Shown piece by piece: positions 1 to 9,900 of a DNA stretch of 50,664 bases (positions within the stretch are counted from its first letter, which is position 1; each line of letters begins with the position of its first letter). Origin of the DNA: Drechslerella dactyloides (Eukaryota; Ascomycota; Orbiliomycetes; Orbiliales; Orbiliaceae); contig JAGTWJ010000012.1 of the NCBI GenBank assembly GCA_020064725.1, positions 1 to 50,664 on the forward strand, written 5' to 3'. The translations under genes were made by a program, and so were the position numbers. The notes under the pieces are model-generated. The model saw only the letters and a list, made by a program, of their open reading frames with translations. It was not told the DNA's origin and made no database searches.

Positions 1-1644
1 TTTTTGTCCACCAATATAATAGACACCTTTTATAAAACAATAATATACTAAAATCACAGAATCTTATACAATTAGAAAAGATACTATTTCTAGTATATAC
101 TTAAACTATACACAATCTTTTCATCCTAATTAAATAATATAGAAATATACCAACCAGCTGCTATCAACATATACTAGCAATAGCTCACATCATATTAGCA
201 AAAACTAGACAATAATTTTGTAAAACACCATCCAGAACTCCAAATGTACTTATCCAAAAAGTACAATTACCAACAAACTAAATACAAATTATAAGTTTAT
301 CAATATTAATTACAGTGTGTACAAGCTGTAAAAGTCAAATATAGTATTATAAATAATAATATATACAATTTCAATAAATAACTTCACAATGGGCATAATC
401 TCCTTTTATAATTATTACAGGTACCAAAACCATAATAAAACAAAGCTGGTATAGCCTAAGAACCACAAATAAGTAACAATTATTCAAAGAATATATACAA
501 AAAATAAATAGTACCATTAGTTATTATCCTAACTAACAAATACCACCTAGCTAGTTAGTATATAGAAACCCATTACCAAAAGACTAGGTATTACATTCTC
601 TGATAATAACTGGACAACAAATAAACTTACTATAGAGTAGATAAAGTATTTCAATTAATTTACAGCACAACACTATATTTCAGACTACCAGCTATTAGTT
701 TTAGATAGCCATAAAAGCTATTATTCAGTTGTCTTCGAACTTTACTACCAGAACACAAAATTATTATAGTCTATATACCACCCCTTCTTCACATCTTTTT
801 CAGCTGTTGGATATTAGATACTTTAAACCATTACAATAGGCATATAGTCGCCAGATAGAAGACTTAGTACATACAGATATCAACCATATTAGAAGCTAAA
901 ATTTCCTTTCTAAATTCCATAAAGCTTTACTACTACAATAATATCTAAGAATATATACAACAGCTTACTAGAACTAAAATTATACTTTTAATCTTAATAA
1001 GGTCCTCTCAAAACTAAATATCCAGTTACCAACACCTACCCCAATAAATTCACAACCTTAGTACTACACATATAACAGCTACCTAGACAACAAAAACACC
1101 AATAAACCCTTCAGAAACTGGCTTATAATTAGAGCTTATCAAAAACCAGATTATCCAGCATCTAAATAGCTTTTAATATCATTACTAGCTACTATAAACC
1201 AGTTCACTAAAAGAATATAGATAATAATATATTAATTAACACTTATATAAACAGAGAATACAACACTATACTCTATAATTAGGTATTATTTAAACATTAG
1301 CAAACAAAAGAAATATATACAACAAAAAACACATTTACCTACACTAGGCTAATAAAATCCTAGATAATAATATTATAGATAGATAGGATAAGTAGTAGAA
1401 TATCTAAACTACTAGAGTAATCCCCAGTTAAAAACTACTTTTAGGAAATATTGTACTATAGCTACTATAATAAGCCCAGCCATAATATCTAAACTTATCA
1501 AAAGGTATTTTGAGGATAAGACTAGTATAGTATAAATTTCCCACACCATCTTAGCAGTAGTATGGTAGTAAAGATGATTTTTTATTAGGGTGGGGTGGGA
1601 GGTGTTTCGCTCGCTTGGGGTGTTCGCTCGCTTGTGGAATACAT
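1..1644 (+). mobile_element. Pogo/Fot1-like DNA transposon, family P1 copy a (left end outside window)
   Basis: It aligns by eye with the copy at 31,980-33,852, so about 200 bases of its left end lie outside the window. The right terminal inverted repeat is intact and GC-rich (about 1,590-1,644), with two copies of a CGCTCGCTTG-type subrepeat, and ends ...GGAATACAT before a TA target duplication at 1,645-1,646. The body is a RIP-damaged plus-strand transposase. Its outermost end (GGAATACAT) differs from the GGACCACGT of the two full-length P1 copies and matches the right end of the MITE at 31,087-31,335, so it may be a subfamily. Confidence 0.8.
60..1540 (+). pseudogene. RIP-inactivated pogo/Fot1-type DDE transposase (copy a)
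   Basis: Reading the plus strand in shifting frames gives the order of blocks known from Fot1/pogo transposases: the first catalytic block is IYNFNK near 368 (family consensus has Asp-Glu there, here Asn-Lys). The second block, LVLDSHKSY, keeps its Asp, near 696-722. The block ending in PSSHLFQLLDI is near 780-816. A C-terminal CCHC-like knuckle near 1,455-1,500 has Cys codons turned to TAT. Many TAA/TAG stops interrupt it. It cannot make protein; the family assignment rests on motif order and on two better copies in this window. Confidence 0.75.
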
Positions 1645-2029
1645 TAATATATTTAATTTATTTTCTTTAAATAATCTTTAGGTTTTTTTTTTTTTTTAAT
1701 ATATTTTTATATATATAATTCTATTATATTTATTAATTGTTATAAAAAATCTGTTTTTATATTATATTAAATAGGTTTGTTAGATTAAAAAGTAAAATTA
1801 TATTTTATTATTATATATAAGTTTTATAATAAAAAAAATATTAATTATTTGTTTTTTTTGTTTAAAATTAGAAATATATATTTTATATATTTTAATAAAA
1901 TTGTATTATAATTTCTAAATATAAATATTTTTTTTTTTTTAATTCCCTTATTAATAAATATAATATATTATAATAATAGATTAATTCTTTACAAATCTAA
2001 AAAAAAAAAAAGAAATTAAAATTTTTAAA

Positions 2030-2335
2030 AATTAATAAGTTAATATTAAAAGCTATTTCTAAATTACTAAAATATTTTTTTTTAGATTTTTTTATTAAAA
2101 GTATCTTTTTTTAATATTAATTAAATAAAATTATATATTAAAAAAAAAGTATCTTTTTTTAATATTAAATTAAATAAATTATATATTAAAAAAGAAGTTT
2201 ATTAAAAAATAAACTTTTAAATATAAAATTAAAATATTTTAAAAAATATTTAAAATCTAGAATCTTTTGATTTTAAAATTTTTCTAAATAATAATAGTAT
2301 AAATTTTAATATTTAATATAATATTCTTTTAATAT
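2030..2335 (+). pseudogene. Antisense accessory reading frame of chromovirus D (relic)
   Basis: On the strand opposite to pol, this relic shares the C-terminal signature DFK(I/A)FLNN and the following AT-rich tail with the equivalent frames of elements M (plus strand, ends 24,036), A (minus, ends 15,460) and C/B (minus, near 38,060-38,350). It contains a tandem duplication of about 48 bases at 2,101-2,193 that repeats a Lys/Ile-rich heptad-like segment. Stop codons of the TAA type interrupt it. The function of the frame is unknown; it is described under M, where it is best preserved. Confidence 0.4.
2101..2193. repeat. Tandem duplication, two units of about 46-48 bases
   Basis: Two adjacent units both begin GTATCTTTTTTTAATATTAA and continue with a shared AAATAAA...TTATATATTAAAAAA segment. 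The second starts at 2,149. The duplication is absent from the equivalent sequence of the other chromovirus copies, so it arose in this copy or a close ancestor. Confidence 0.6.
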
Positions 2336-2381
2336 ATATATATTACTAAATATAGTTAATATTAATTATACTATATTAATA

Positions 2382-3461
2382 ACGTGTATGATAAGCGACC
2401 GGATCAGACAGCGACCGGATCACCTCGCAGTCAAACACCCCACTAAAAACCATTTATTTAATATTATAATAAATATCTATTATAAAATTATAAAAAAAAT
2501 ACTTTAAAATAAATATATATTCAAAGAGATTAATTATCATTTTTTTAATTTTTTAATATTAATATTAAATTAAAATATTATTTTAAATATTATAAACAAC
2601 ACACAACTTTTAGGTGTTTGACTGTAAATATCTAAGTAATTTATAAATAAAAACTTCTAAAAATGAAGATATAATAAATTATTATATAATCTAGGATTAT
2701 AGAGAGTTCTAGCTTATTATATTAAAAATTAGGCTTTATAAAGGTGGCTAAAGTTGGTACAATACATCCAACTATTTTTTAAAAAATTATATATAAAAAT
2801 ATTATAAAAAATTTTTAAAAAATTTAGTTTAATTTAATATATTAAAAATTTATTATTTTATTTTTTTGAAATTTTTTATATATATTATATAATTTAATAT
2901 TAATATTTTTATTTCTATTATAAAAAATTATAAAAAATTGAATTTTCGACAAAAAAAATTAAAAAAATTAGAAAAATTATAATTTAATCTTATTTAATCT
3001 AATATTAATTTTTTAATTTTTTTTATATATATTTTTTATATAATTATTTAAAAAATAGCTGGTGTGTTGTTGGTGTGTTGTACCAACTTTAACCACTTTT
3101 ATTAAGCTTAATTTTTAATATAATAAACTAAAACTCTCTATAATCCTAGATTATATAATATTTATTATATCTTCAATTTTTAGAAGTTTTTATTTATAAT
3201 TACTTAGATATTTACAGTCAAACACCTAAAAGTTTGTGTTGTTTTTTATAATATTTAAATAATTATTATTAATTTAATATTAATATTAAAAAATTAAAAA
3301 ATGATAATTAATCTCTTTGAATATATATTTATTTTAAAGTATTTTTTTTATAATTTTATAATAGATATTTATTATAATATTAATAAAAGGTGTTTGGTGG
3401 GGTGTTTGACTGAGTGGGGTGATCCGGTCGCTTGTCTGATCCGGTCGCTTATCATACACGT
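2382..3461. mobile_element. Foldback (snapback) element FB1, non-autonomous, pogo-type ends
   Basis: The 1,080-base element is flanked by TA (2,380-2,381 and 3,462-3,463). Its two arms, about 410 bases each, are inverted copies of one another almost throughout; the AT-rich spacer is about 2,790-3,050. The ends start ACGTGTATGATAAGCGACC and carry two spaced AAGCGACCGGATCA-type subrepeats followed by a CACCCCAC box, the layout also seen in transposon P2 (35,990-37,867). There is no reading frame. I infer it is mobilised in trans by a P2-like transposase. The outer 60-70 bases are GC-rich although the arms inside are nearly pure AT. Confidence 0.85.
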
Positions 3462-3589
3462 TATATAATTTAAAAATTGTTTTATAAGATTTTATTATAT
3501 AGAAAAAAATAAAATAAATATTTATTAACTTTATAATTTCATTTCTTTTATTTATTTATGGTTTTTATTTTTTTTTTATTTATATTAAA

Positions 3590-5839
3590 GCTCGAAATGG
3601 TTCTAGGTTAACCTGGAACCGTAGGTTGTGTTGTACCAAGAACTGAACTGGTCTAATCTAAAAACTAGTGTAAATTAGAAAATGGTTTTAAATAGGTAAT
3701 TAAAAATAGGTTTTTTTCTAATTCATTGGTTTTTAAACTAGATTATTTATTTTTAAAAGTTAATTATATATAAGACTAAAATATATATAAAATAATAAAT
3801 ATTTTTAAAAAAATTTAATAAATTAAATTTTAAAATAAATATTATAATATATATAAAATAATATAAAATTAAATTTATTTAATTATTTAAATTTTATTAA
3901 AATTAGGAGTTAGATTAATTGGAGAATAGTAAAAACAACTAAATTAATATTTAAATATTTAAAAAAAAACCTAAAAATAATAATAAAAAATTTCTTTATT
4001 CTTAATTATAAATCAATAATTTCTTTATTAAAAAAAAGTTTAAAAATTAGCTAGGTTATTTTAGAAAGATTAAGAGTTAATATTATTAATATTAATATTA
4101 TAATAGTAAATATTTTTACTTTTTTAAATTATATATATTAAATCTATTTATACTGGTTTAAGTCTAAGATAATAATAATCTATTATTTTGTAGTAAAAAA
4201 AAAAAAGAATTTAATTATATATAAAGAATAATAAGTCTTTTTTTAGAATATTACTTAATTTTTATTATTTTATTAAATTAAAAAAAAAAAAAATATATAA
4301 TCTTATATTATATATTTAAAAAAAAAGTAGCTTTAAAAATCCTATAAATTATTTTTAATAAGATAATAAAGATCTTATTTTCTAAAAAAAAATAAAGATT
4401 AATTATAAATAAAGAAACTTATAATAGAAGATTTAAAAAATAGTTTACAAGAATAATTCTTTTTTTATATAAGATGGTTTTTGTATAAAAATAATAAATA
4501 AAATAATAAATAGTAGGATTTTAAAGTTATTAAAAAATAGAAGAATAATTTTTCTTTTAGTTAATAATAGATTAGTATTATTAATAAATAATACAAAAGA
4601 TTTATAAAAGAATTAATTAAAAATTTTTTTTAATTTCTTTAAATTATTTTTTAAAGATTCTAACTTTTTATTACTAAAAAGATCTATTAATAATAGTAAG
4701 TTTTTAAAATAAATACTAAAACTATTATTATTATTAAAAATAATTAGATATTAATAGTATTTTATTAGTTTGGTATTATTATTATTAATATTATTTAAAA
4801 AAAAAATTTTATTACTATTAACATCTTTATATATTTCTTTATATTTTTAATATTATTTTTATCCTTTTTATTTTTTTTTTAGTTAAAAACTTTATTTATA
4901 TTTATTTTTTTTTTATTTTTTTTAAAACTAGATATATAGGTGTCTGATTTTAAAAGTTAACATCTTATTTAATAAATCTTATATTTATAAATAATAAAAA
5001 GAGATAATAATATTTATATATTTTTTAGTTTGATTATTTAGTATTTTCTATATATTATATTATATTTAAAATTATAATAAAAATAAAAATATTAATAATA
5101 TAATTAATTTATAAAAATAAAATAAAATATATTTTTAAATTAAAATTAAAATTATTTTATTATTTTTTATAGAATATTAAATATATTAATTATAAATAAA
5201 AATTTAGAATATTATTAATATTATATAATATCTTAGACTATTTTTATAAATAATAATTTTAGTAAACTATATTTATAAATTTTTATTATTATTATATTTT
5301 TTATAAAGTTTTAATTATAAATTATTTTAATATTATTATATTTATAAATAATAGTAATTTATATATATAAAATTTAATATTTATTTTTTAGTTTAGTATA
5401 TTTTTTTTTTAAATAATATAGGTTTTATTGTTATAATAATTTTGTAAGATATTTTTCTATTTTTATTAAATTGTTTATTTTTATTATTTTTATTAAGTTT
5501 TTTATTTTTATTATTATTATTAATTTATTTATTTTTATTATCTTTATTAAGATACTTATTTTTATTATTATTATTAGTTTGTTTATATTTTTTACTATTT
5601 TTAATTATATATTTTAGGAATATTATGAAAAATTAAAATATAATAAAAACTATAATAAAATAATATAAGATTATAGATTTTTTAAATAATAAAAAAAATT
5701 ATGATAAAAAGATCTTAAAATTTTAAAAAATTTAAATAAAAATAGGATAAATTTTATATATAGATAATAAAAAAGTTATAAATCTAGTTTATTTTATAAT
5801 ATATATATTTATATATAGAAATTATAAATAAGATATTAT
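3590..5839. other. Unassigned AT-rich relic sequence
   Basis: No gene is visible. The stretch begins with a small GC-richer island (3,593-3,665) that contains a 22-base near-palindrome at 3,599-3,620 centred on GGTTAACC, possibly the terminus of an element I do not recognise. Around 4,915-4,970 a string of about 45 bases (TTAAAAC...GATAT...GGTGT...TTTAAAAG...AACATC) resembles 15,189-15,231 of chromovirus A, so part of this may be an older chromovirus 3' region in plus orientation. The rest holds nothing I can interpret. Confidence 0.45.
5455..5600. repeat. Degenerate T-rich short tandem repeat
   Basis: Successive imperfect units of the form TTTATTTTTATTAT(C)TTTATTAAG repeat about every 35-45 bases. 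It has no coding content. It could be a low-complexity product of extreme AT drift. Confidence 0.4.
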
Positions 5840-6442
5840 TGTTATGGGATAACAAGCGCAGCACCCGAATATCCTGTACAGACTGGATTCCCATACTAAC
5901 ACCCGGTCCACCCAGCATACAAAATAACAGTATATTTATATATTTTATAAATTGATTTTCTATATTAAATACATATTTATATAAATATACCTTATATAAA
6001 TATTAAAATTATATAAGATATACTATATATAGAAAAATAATTTATATAATTTTTTTTTTAAATAGGAGTTGTTATATTAATTAAAAGTATATAATAAGTT
6101 ATAGATTATAAATTATAGATTAATTTTTAATAGAGTTATAAATTATAACTATTTAAATATATTTATATATTTTTATTATTTTATATATCAGATATTATAT
6201 ATTTAATTAGTCTACTTTATTAATTAATTAATAACTTTTTTTTAGATTTTATTAGTTAATATTTAAACTATAGTATTTTAATAAATAATTTATTCTATTA
6301 TTATTATATATTTTATTTTAATAATTATTATTATATCTAATATATATTTATCTTTTTCTATTAAAAATCTATATAATAGTAACTAAGAGTTAGAGATTTT
6401 AAAATAAAATATATTTAATTTAATTTTAGGTTAAATATAATA
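5840..6442 (+). repeat. 5' LTR of chromovirus C/B
   Basis: It begins TGTTATGGGATAAC with a well-preserved GC-rich first 80-90 bases and ends at an AT-converted version of the family end (ATATAATA for GTGTAACA). It is closest to the LTR at 38,792-39,400, sharing the subtype block GGTCCACC...AGCATAC and later GAGTTGTTATATTAA, so I take the two as the LTR pair of one element. The flanks are ATTAT on the left and GTAAC after the other LTR. These differ at one position even allowing for RIP, so the target duplication is not proven. Confidence 0.75.
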
Positions 6443-7040
6443 TTTTGACTAATTATTTTTATAATAAAAAGAAATAATAAATATATAATAATTTTTAATA
6501 CAATTTATAAATTTTCTATAATATATAAAGATAATATAAAATTTTATAATATAGAATTATAAAAATAGCTTATAAATAACAGTAACTTTAAATTAATATT
6601 AAATAATAAAAATAAAGAATATAAAAGATTTATTAATAATTTTTATATCCTAAGAATATATAAATAAAAAATAATTATAATAATAATTTAGATAATACTA
6701 TATATATAAAAAAGTAATAATATAATAAATCCTAATCTTTTTAAATTAATCAGTAAATATATAGATAATTTATAAGAATACTAAGATAAATTGATAATAG
6801 ATATTAGAATATAAGTCTTAAAAGAATAAATAGTACTATAATAAAAATAAAAAATAATACTAAGTAAAAGTTAAAGCAGAGTTTTAAGATAATATAATAA
6901 AAAATATTTATAGCATATTAATAATATATATAAATAATTTTAATAATAATTAATAATATTAAAATAATTATGTTGAGAAATTTTAAAGAAATGGTAGAAT
7001 ATATTAAAACTTTAATTAATATTCAAATAAATAATATTAT
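6443..7040 (+). pseudogene. Leader and gag start of chromovirus C/B, cut by LTR S
   Basis: This matches 8,329-8,930 of element A base for base except for RIP-type changes. A start codon at 6,991 opens MVEYIKT, the same gag start as in A (8,874) and, with the ATG lost, in M near 30,700. It ends after about 17 codons, where the minus-oriented LTR S begins. The continuation of gag up to the RT region is missing from the window; pol resumes at 17,869 beyond foldback FB2. Confidence 0.7.
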
Positions 7041-7699
7041 TGTTACACTTCGGCCCAGGACCGGGTCAAATGTACTTCACTCTAAAGTCCCTAATTCTTA
7101 GTTACTATTATACAGGGTTCTTAATAAAAAAAGATAAATATATATTAAATACAATAATAACTATAGAATAAAGTATATAATAATAATAATAAATAAATTA
7201 ACTATTAAGATATTATAGTTTTAAATATTAATTAATAATTTTAAGAAAAAAACTATTAGTTCTAAAATAAAATATACTAATTATATATATAATATTTTAA
7301 TATATAAAATAATAAAAATATATTAATATATTATTTAAGTGGTTTAATATTTATTTTACCTAGTACTTAACTAAATACTAAGTATTCTAAGTATTAAATA
7401 TTTATATATTTATAAATTATTATAGTAACTTCTATTTAAAAGAAATATTATAATAGTAATATTCTTTTATAATAATATTTTTTTATATAATCTAAAATTC
7501 TATATAATTTTATTATTTGTATAATCTTGTTTTTATATAGTCTAGTCTATTATATAAATTGGTAGTCTATATAAATAAATTTATATAGTTATATATCTTA
7601 TATAAAAATCTATTCTATATAATATATAAATATATTATTACTTTATATATTATATAAGAAGGATATTTGTATAAAAACCAAATCTATATAGGTTATTTG
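7041..7699 (-). repeat. Minus-oriented chromovirus LTR (S), truncated at its 5' end
   Basis: Read on the minus strand it is an LTR of the same subtype as those of element M (about 687 bases). Its 3' end at 7,041 (TGTTACACTTCGGCCC on the plus strand) is intact and un-mutated. About 24 bases of its 5' end are missing because element A starts at 7,700. ATTAT precedes it at 7,036-7,040. It was inserted in the gag of C/B. Whether it was a solo LTR or part of a full element cannot be told, because the other side has been deleted. Confidence 0.75.
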
Positions 7700-8328
7700 T
7701 GTTATGGATAACAGCGCAGCACCCGAATAACCTGTATAGACCTAGTTCCCATACAAACACCCTTCCCATATAGTACACAAAGTAATAACATATCCATATA
7801 CTTTATGGAATGAACTTCTATATTGGATGTATGTTTATGTAGGTTTATCTTATATAGAATTTAGAATTATATAGAATGTACTGTTATACTAAAAGGTAAT
7901 TTATATTATATTTTTTTTGGTGTAAATCTGGTATAGAGACTATTATAATGATTTATGATATATAATGTATTTTTTATTTTTGTTTTTTAAGAAATTAGAA
8001 GCAAAGAATAAGTAGTATCTAAGAATAAAAAATATAATATATTAATATATTTCTATTATCTTATGTATTAGATATTATATATTTAATTAGTTTGCTTCAC
8101 TGGTTGATTAATAACTTTTTTTTAAGATTTCATTAGTTAATATTTAAACTATAGTATCTTAATAAATAGTTTATTCTATTATTATTATTATATATTTTAT
8201 TCTAATAATTATTATTATATCTAATATATATTTATCTTCCTTTATTAGGAAATTTATATAATAATAATTAAGAGTTAGGGATTTTAAAGTAAAGTGTATT
8301 TTATCTGGTTTTAGGTAGAAGTATAATA
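7700..8328 (+). repeat. 5' LTR of chromovirus A
   Basis: It starts TGTTATGGATAACAGCGC, with its first 90 bases GC-rich, and ends GTATAATA, the mutated form of GTGTAACA. It pairs with 16,223-16,782. It abuts LTR S in head-to-head orientation, which creates a large inverted repeat. Confidence 0.85.
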
Positions 8329-8873
8329 CTTTGACTGATTATTTTTAATGGATGAGGAGAAATAATAAGTATATGATAATTTTTAATATAATTTATAAGT
8401 TCTTTATAGTATATGAAGATAATATAGAATTCTATAATGTGGAATTATAAGAATAACTTATAGATGATAATAACTTTAAATTGATATTAAATAACAAAAA
8501 CAATAAATACAAAAGATTTGTTAATAACTTTTATATTTTAGAAACATATGAACAAAGAATAATTATAATAATAATTTAGATAGTATTATATATATAAAAA
8601 GGTAGTAATATAATAAACCCTAATTTTCTTAGGTTAATTAGTGAATATATAGATAGTTTATAAAAACATAAAGATAAATTTATGGTAAATATAAAAACAC
8701 AAACCTTAAAAAAAATAAGTAGTGTTATACTAAAATATAATATTAAATAAGGGTTAGAATAGAACCTTAAGATAGTACAACAAGAAGCAATCACAGTACA
8801 TCAATAATATATATAAATAGTTTTAATAATAATTAAAAATATTAAAACAATTATATTAAAAAACTTTAAAAAA

Positions 8874-9900
8874 ATGGTGGAATATATCAAAACCCCAGCT
8901 AATATCTAGATAAGTAATATTACCACTTAAAACCCTACACCATTTACTTAATCCTGATTTATACTAGCCAACAAATCAGAGACCTAAAGAAATAAAACTA
9001 TAGCTATTTTTATAGTAATATTTAATAAAATACTAAAAATAGAAGACTTAATTAGGTATAGAAGATAATTTAAAAAACTTGATCAATTTTTTAATTAACT
9101 TAGTAATTATTTTTTTTTCTATTTTAAATAATTTACCATAGAATGGTATAAAATCTGCTTTACAGAAATATACCTTAAAAAGAATGTTCTTAATATCTAT
9201 CTAGTATATAAATAGATATACAAAAATACCCTAAAAGAAAACTAAAAAATATAGATTCCTAAAATCAACAAGGTCTTTAATATTTTTTAGGAATTCACAA
9301 ACTTCTTTAAGTAGAAATATAAATATAAGAATAAGGTTGAGGAAACCTTTAGAAAACTTGACTAATTTAAATAAACTGGATTAGTATGATTTTACTTTTA
9401 ATAATTTAATTAATATATATTTTTTATTAAATATAATAATAATGCTCTATTTTATAGAGCTAAAAAAGAATTTAAATTTAATTTAAAAATGGAGATTATT
9501 AAATAGAAATTTTTAAAAAAGGAAATGACTTACTATGAAATACAGATTATAGTTATTAAATTAGATGATGTACTATACTAGTTTTAGAAGGGTTTATAAT
9601 AGAAAAAATTTTATTATAACTTAAATAAATATTATCTTAATAAATATATTAAAAATTTTTAGTAGAATTGGATTTGAATTAGAAAATCTTTTTAGAGATT
9701 AAATAAAATCTATGGGTTAGAATTTATAGATCTTAATATTACTTAATACTAGAAATCTAAGAAATTTAATATATTTTTTTGTTATTAATATAATAAAACA
9801 GGATATATTAAATAAAATTGTTCTGAGAATAAGGAAAAAAGAAATTTCTAAAAATAATTATACTAAGAAAGATAATTTAGGATAATAAGATAATTGTTTA
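8874..9900 (+). pseudogene. Chromovirus A gag relic with CCHC zinc knuckle
   Basis: The frame opens at ATG 8,874 (MVEYIKTPAN). It contains the typical retrotransposon gag core: an EFTNFFK...KYKYKNK block near 9,290-9,345 and Leu/Gln-rich segments with TAG/TAA where Gln codons are expected. Near 9,779-9,826 a CCHC-type nucleic-acid-binding knuckle is still recognisable; the first and last Cys are kept, the second Cys and the His are TAT, and a TAA lies between them. In the family, Gag packages the element RNA. No protein can be made here. Confidence 0.7.

Larger units (their letters stand above)
1647..3590 (-). mobile_element. Chromovirus fragment D (3' part, minus orientation), split by foldback FB1
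   Basis: Sequence on both sides of the foldback at 2,382-3,461 matches the segment just inside the 3' LTR of the minus-strand chromovirus M (about 24,000-24,220) and, reversed, the segment at 38,060-38,600 of element C/B. It includes the antisense accessory reading frame. The left end, where the 3' LTR should be, is replaced by transposon P1a. The right end stops abruptly near 3,590, where similarity to M ends near 24,222. No pol sequence remains. Orientation follows from the pol gene of M. Confidence 0.6.

Noticed and set aside
5455..5600. Possible CRISPR-like or satellite array
   Set aside because: Units are irregular T-rich low-complexity sequence without conserved repeats or spacers, and the organism is eukaryotic.
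8576..8794. 72-codon minus-strand open frame in the leader of chromovirus A
   Set aside because: It lies in the untranslated leader before gag, is low-complexity Ile/Leu/Phe/Tyr sequence typical of AT-rich DNA, and is not conserved in the equivalent leaders of C/B and M.
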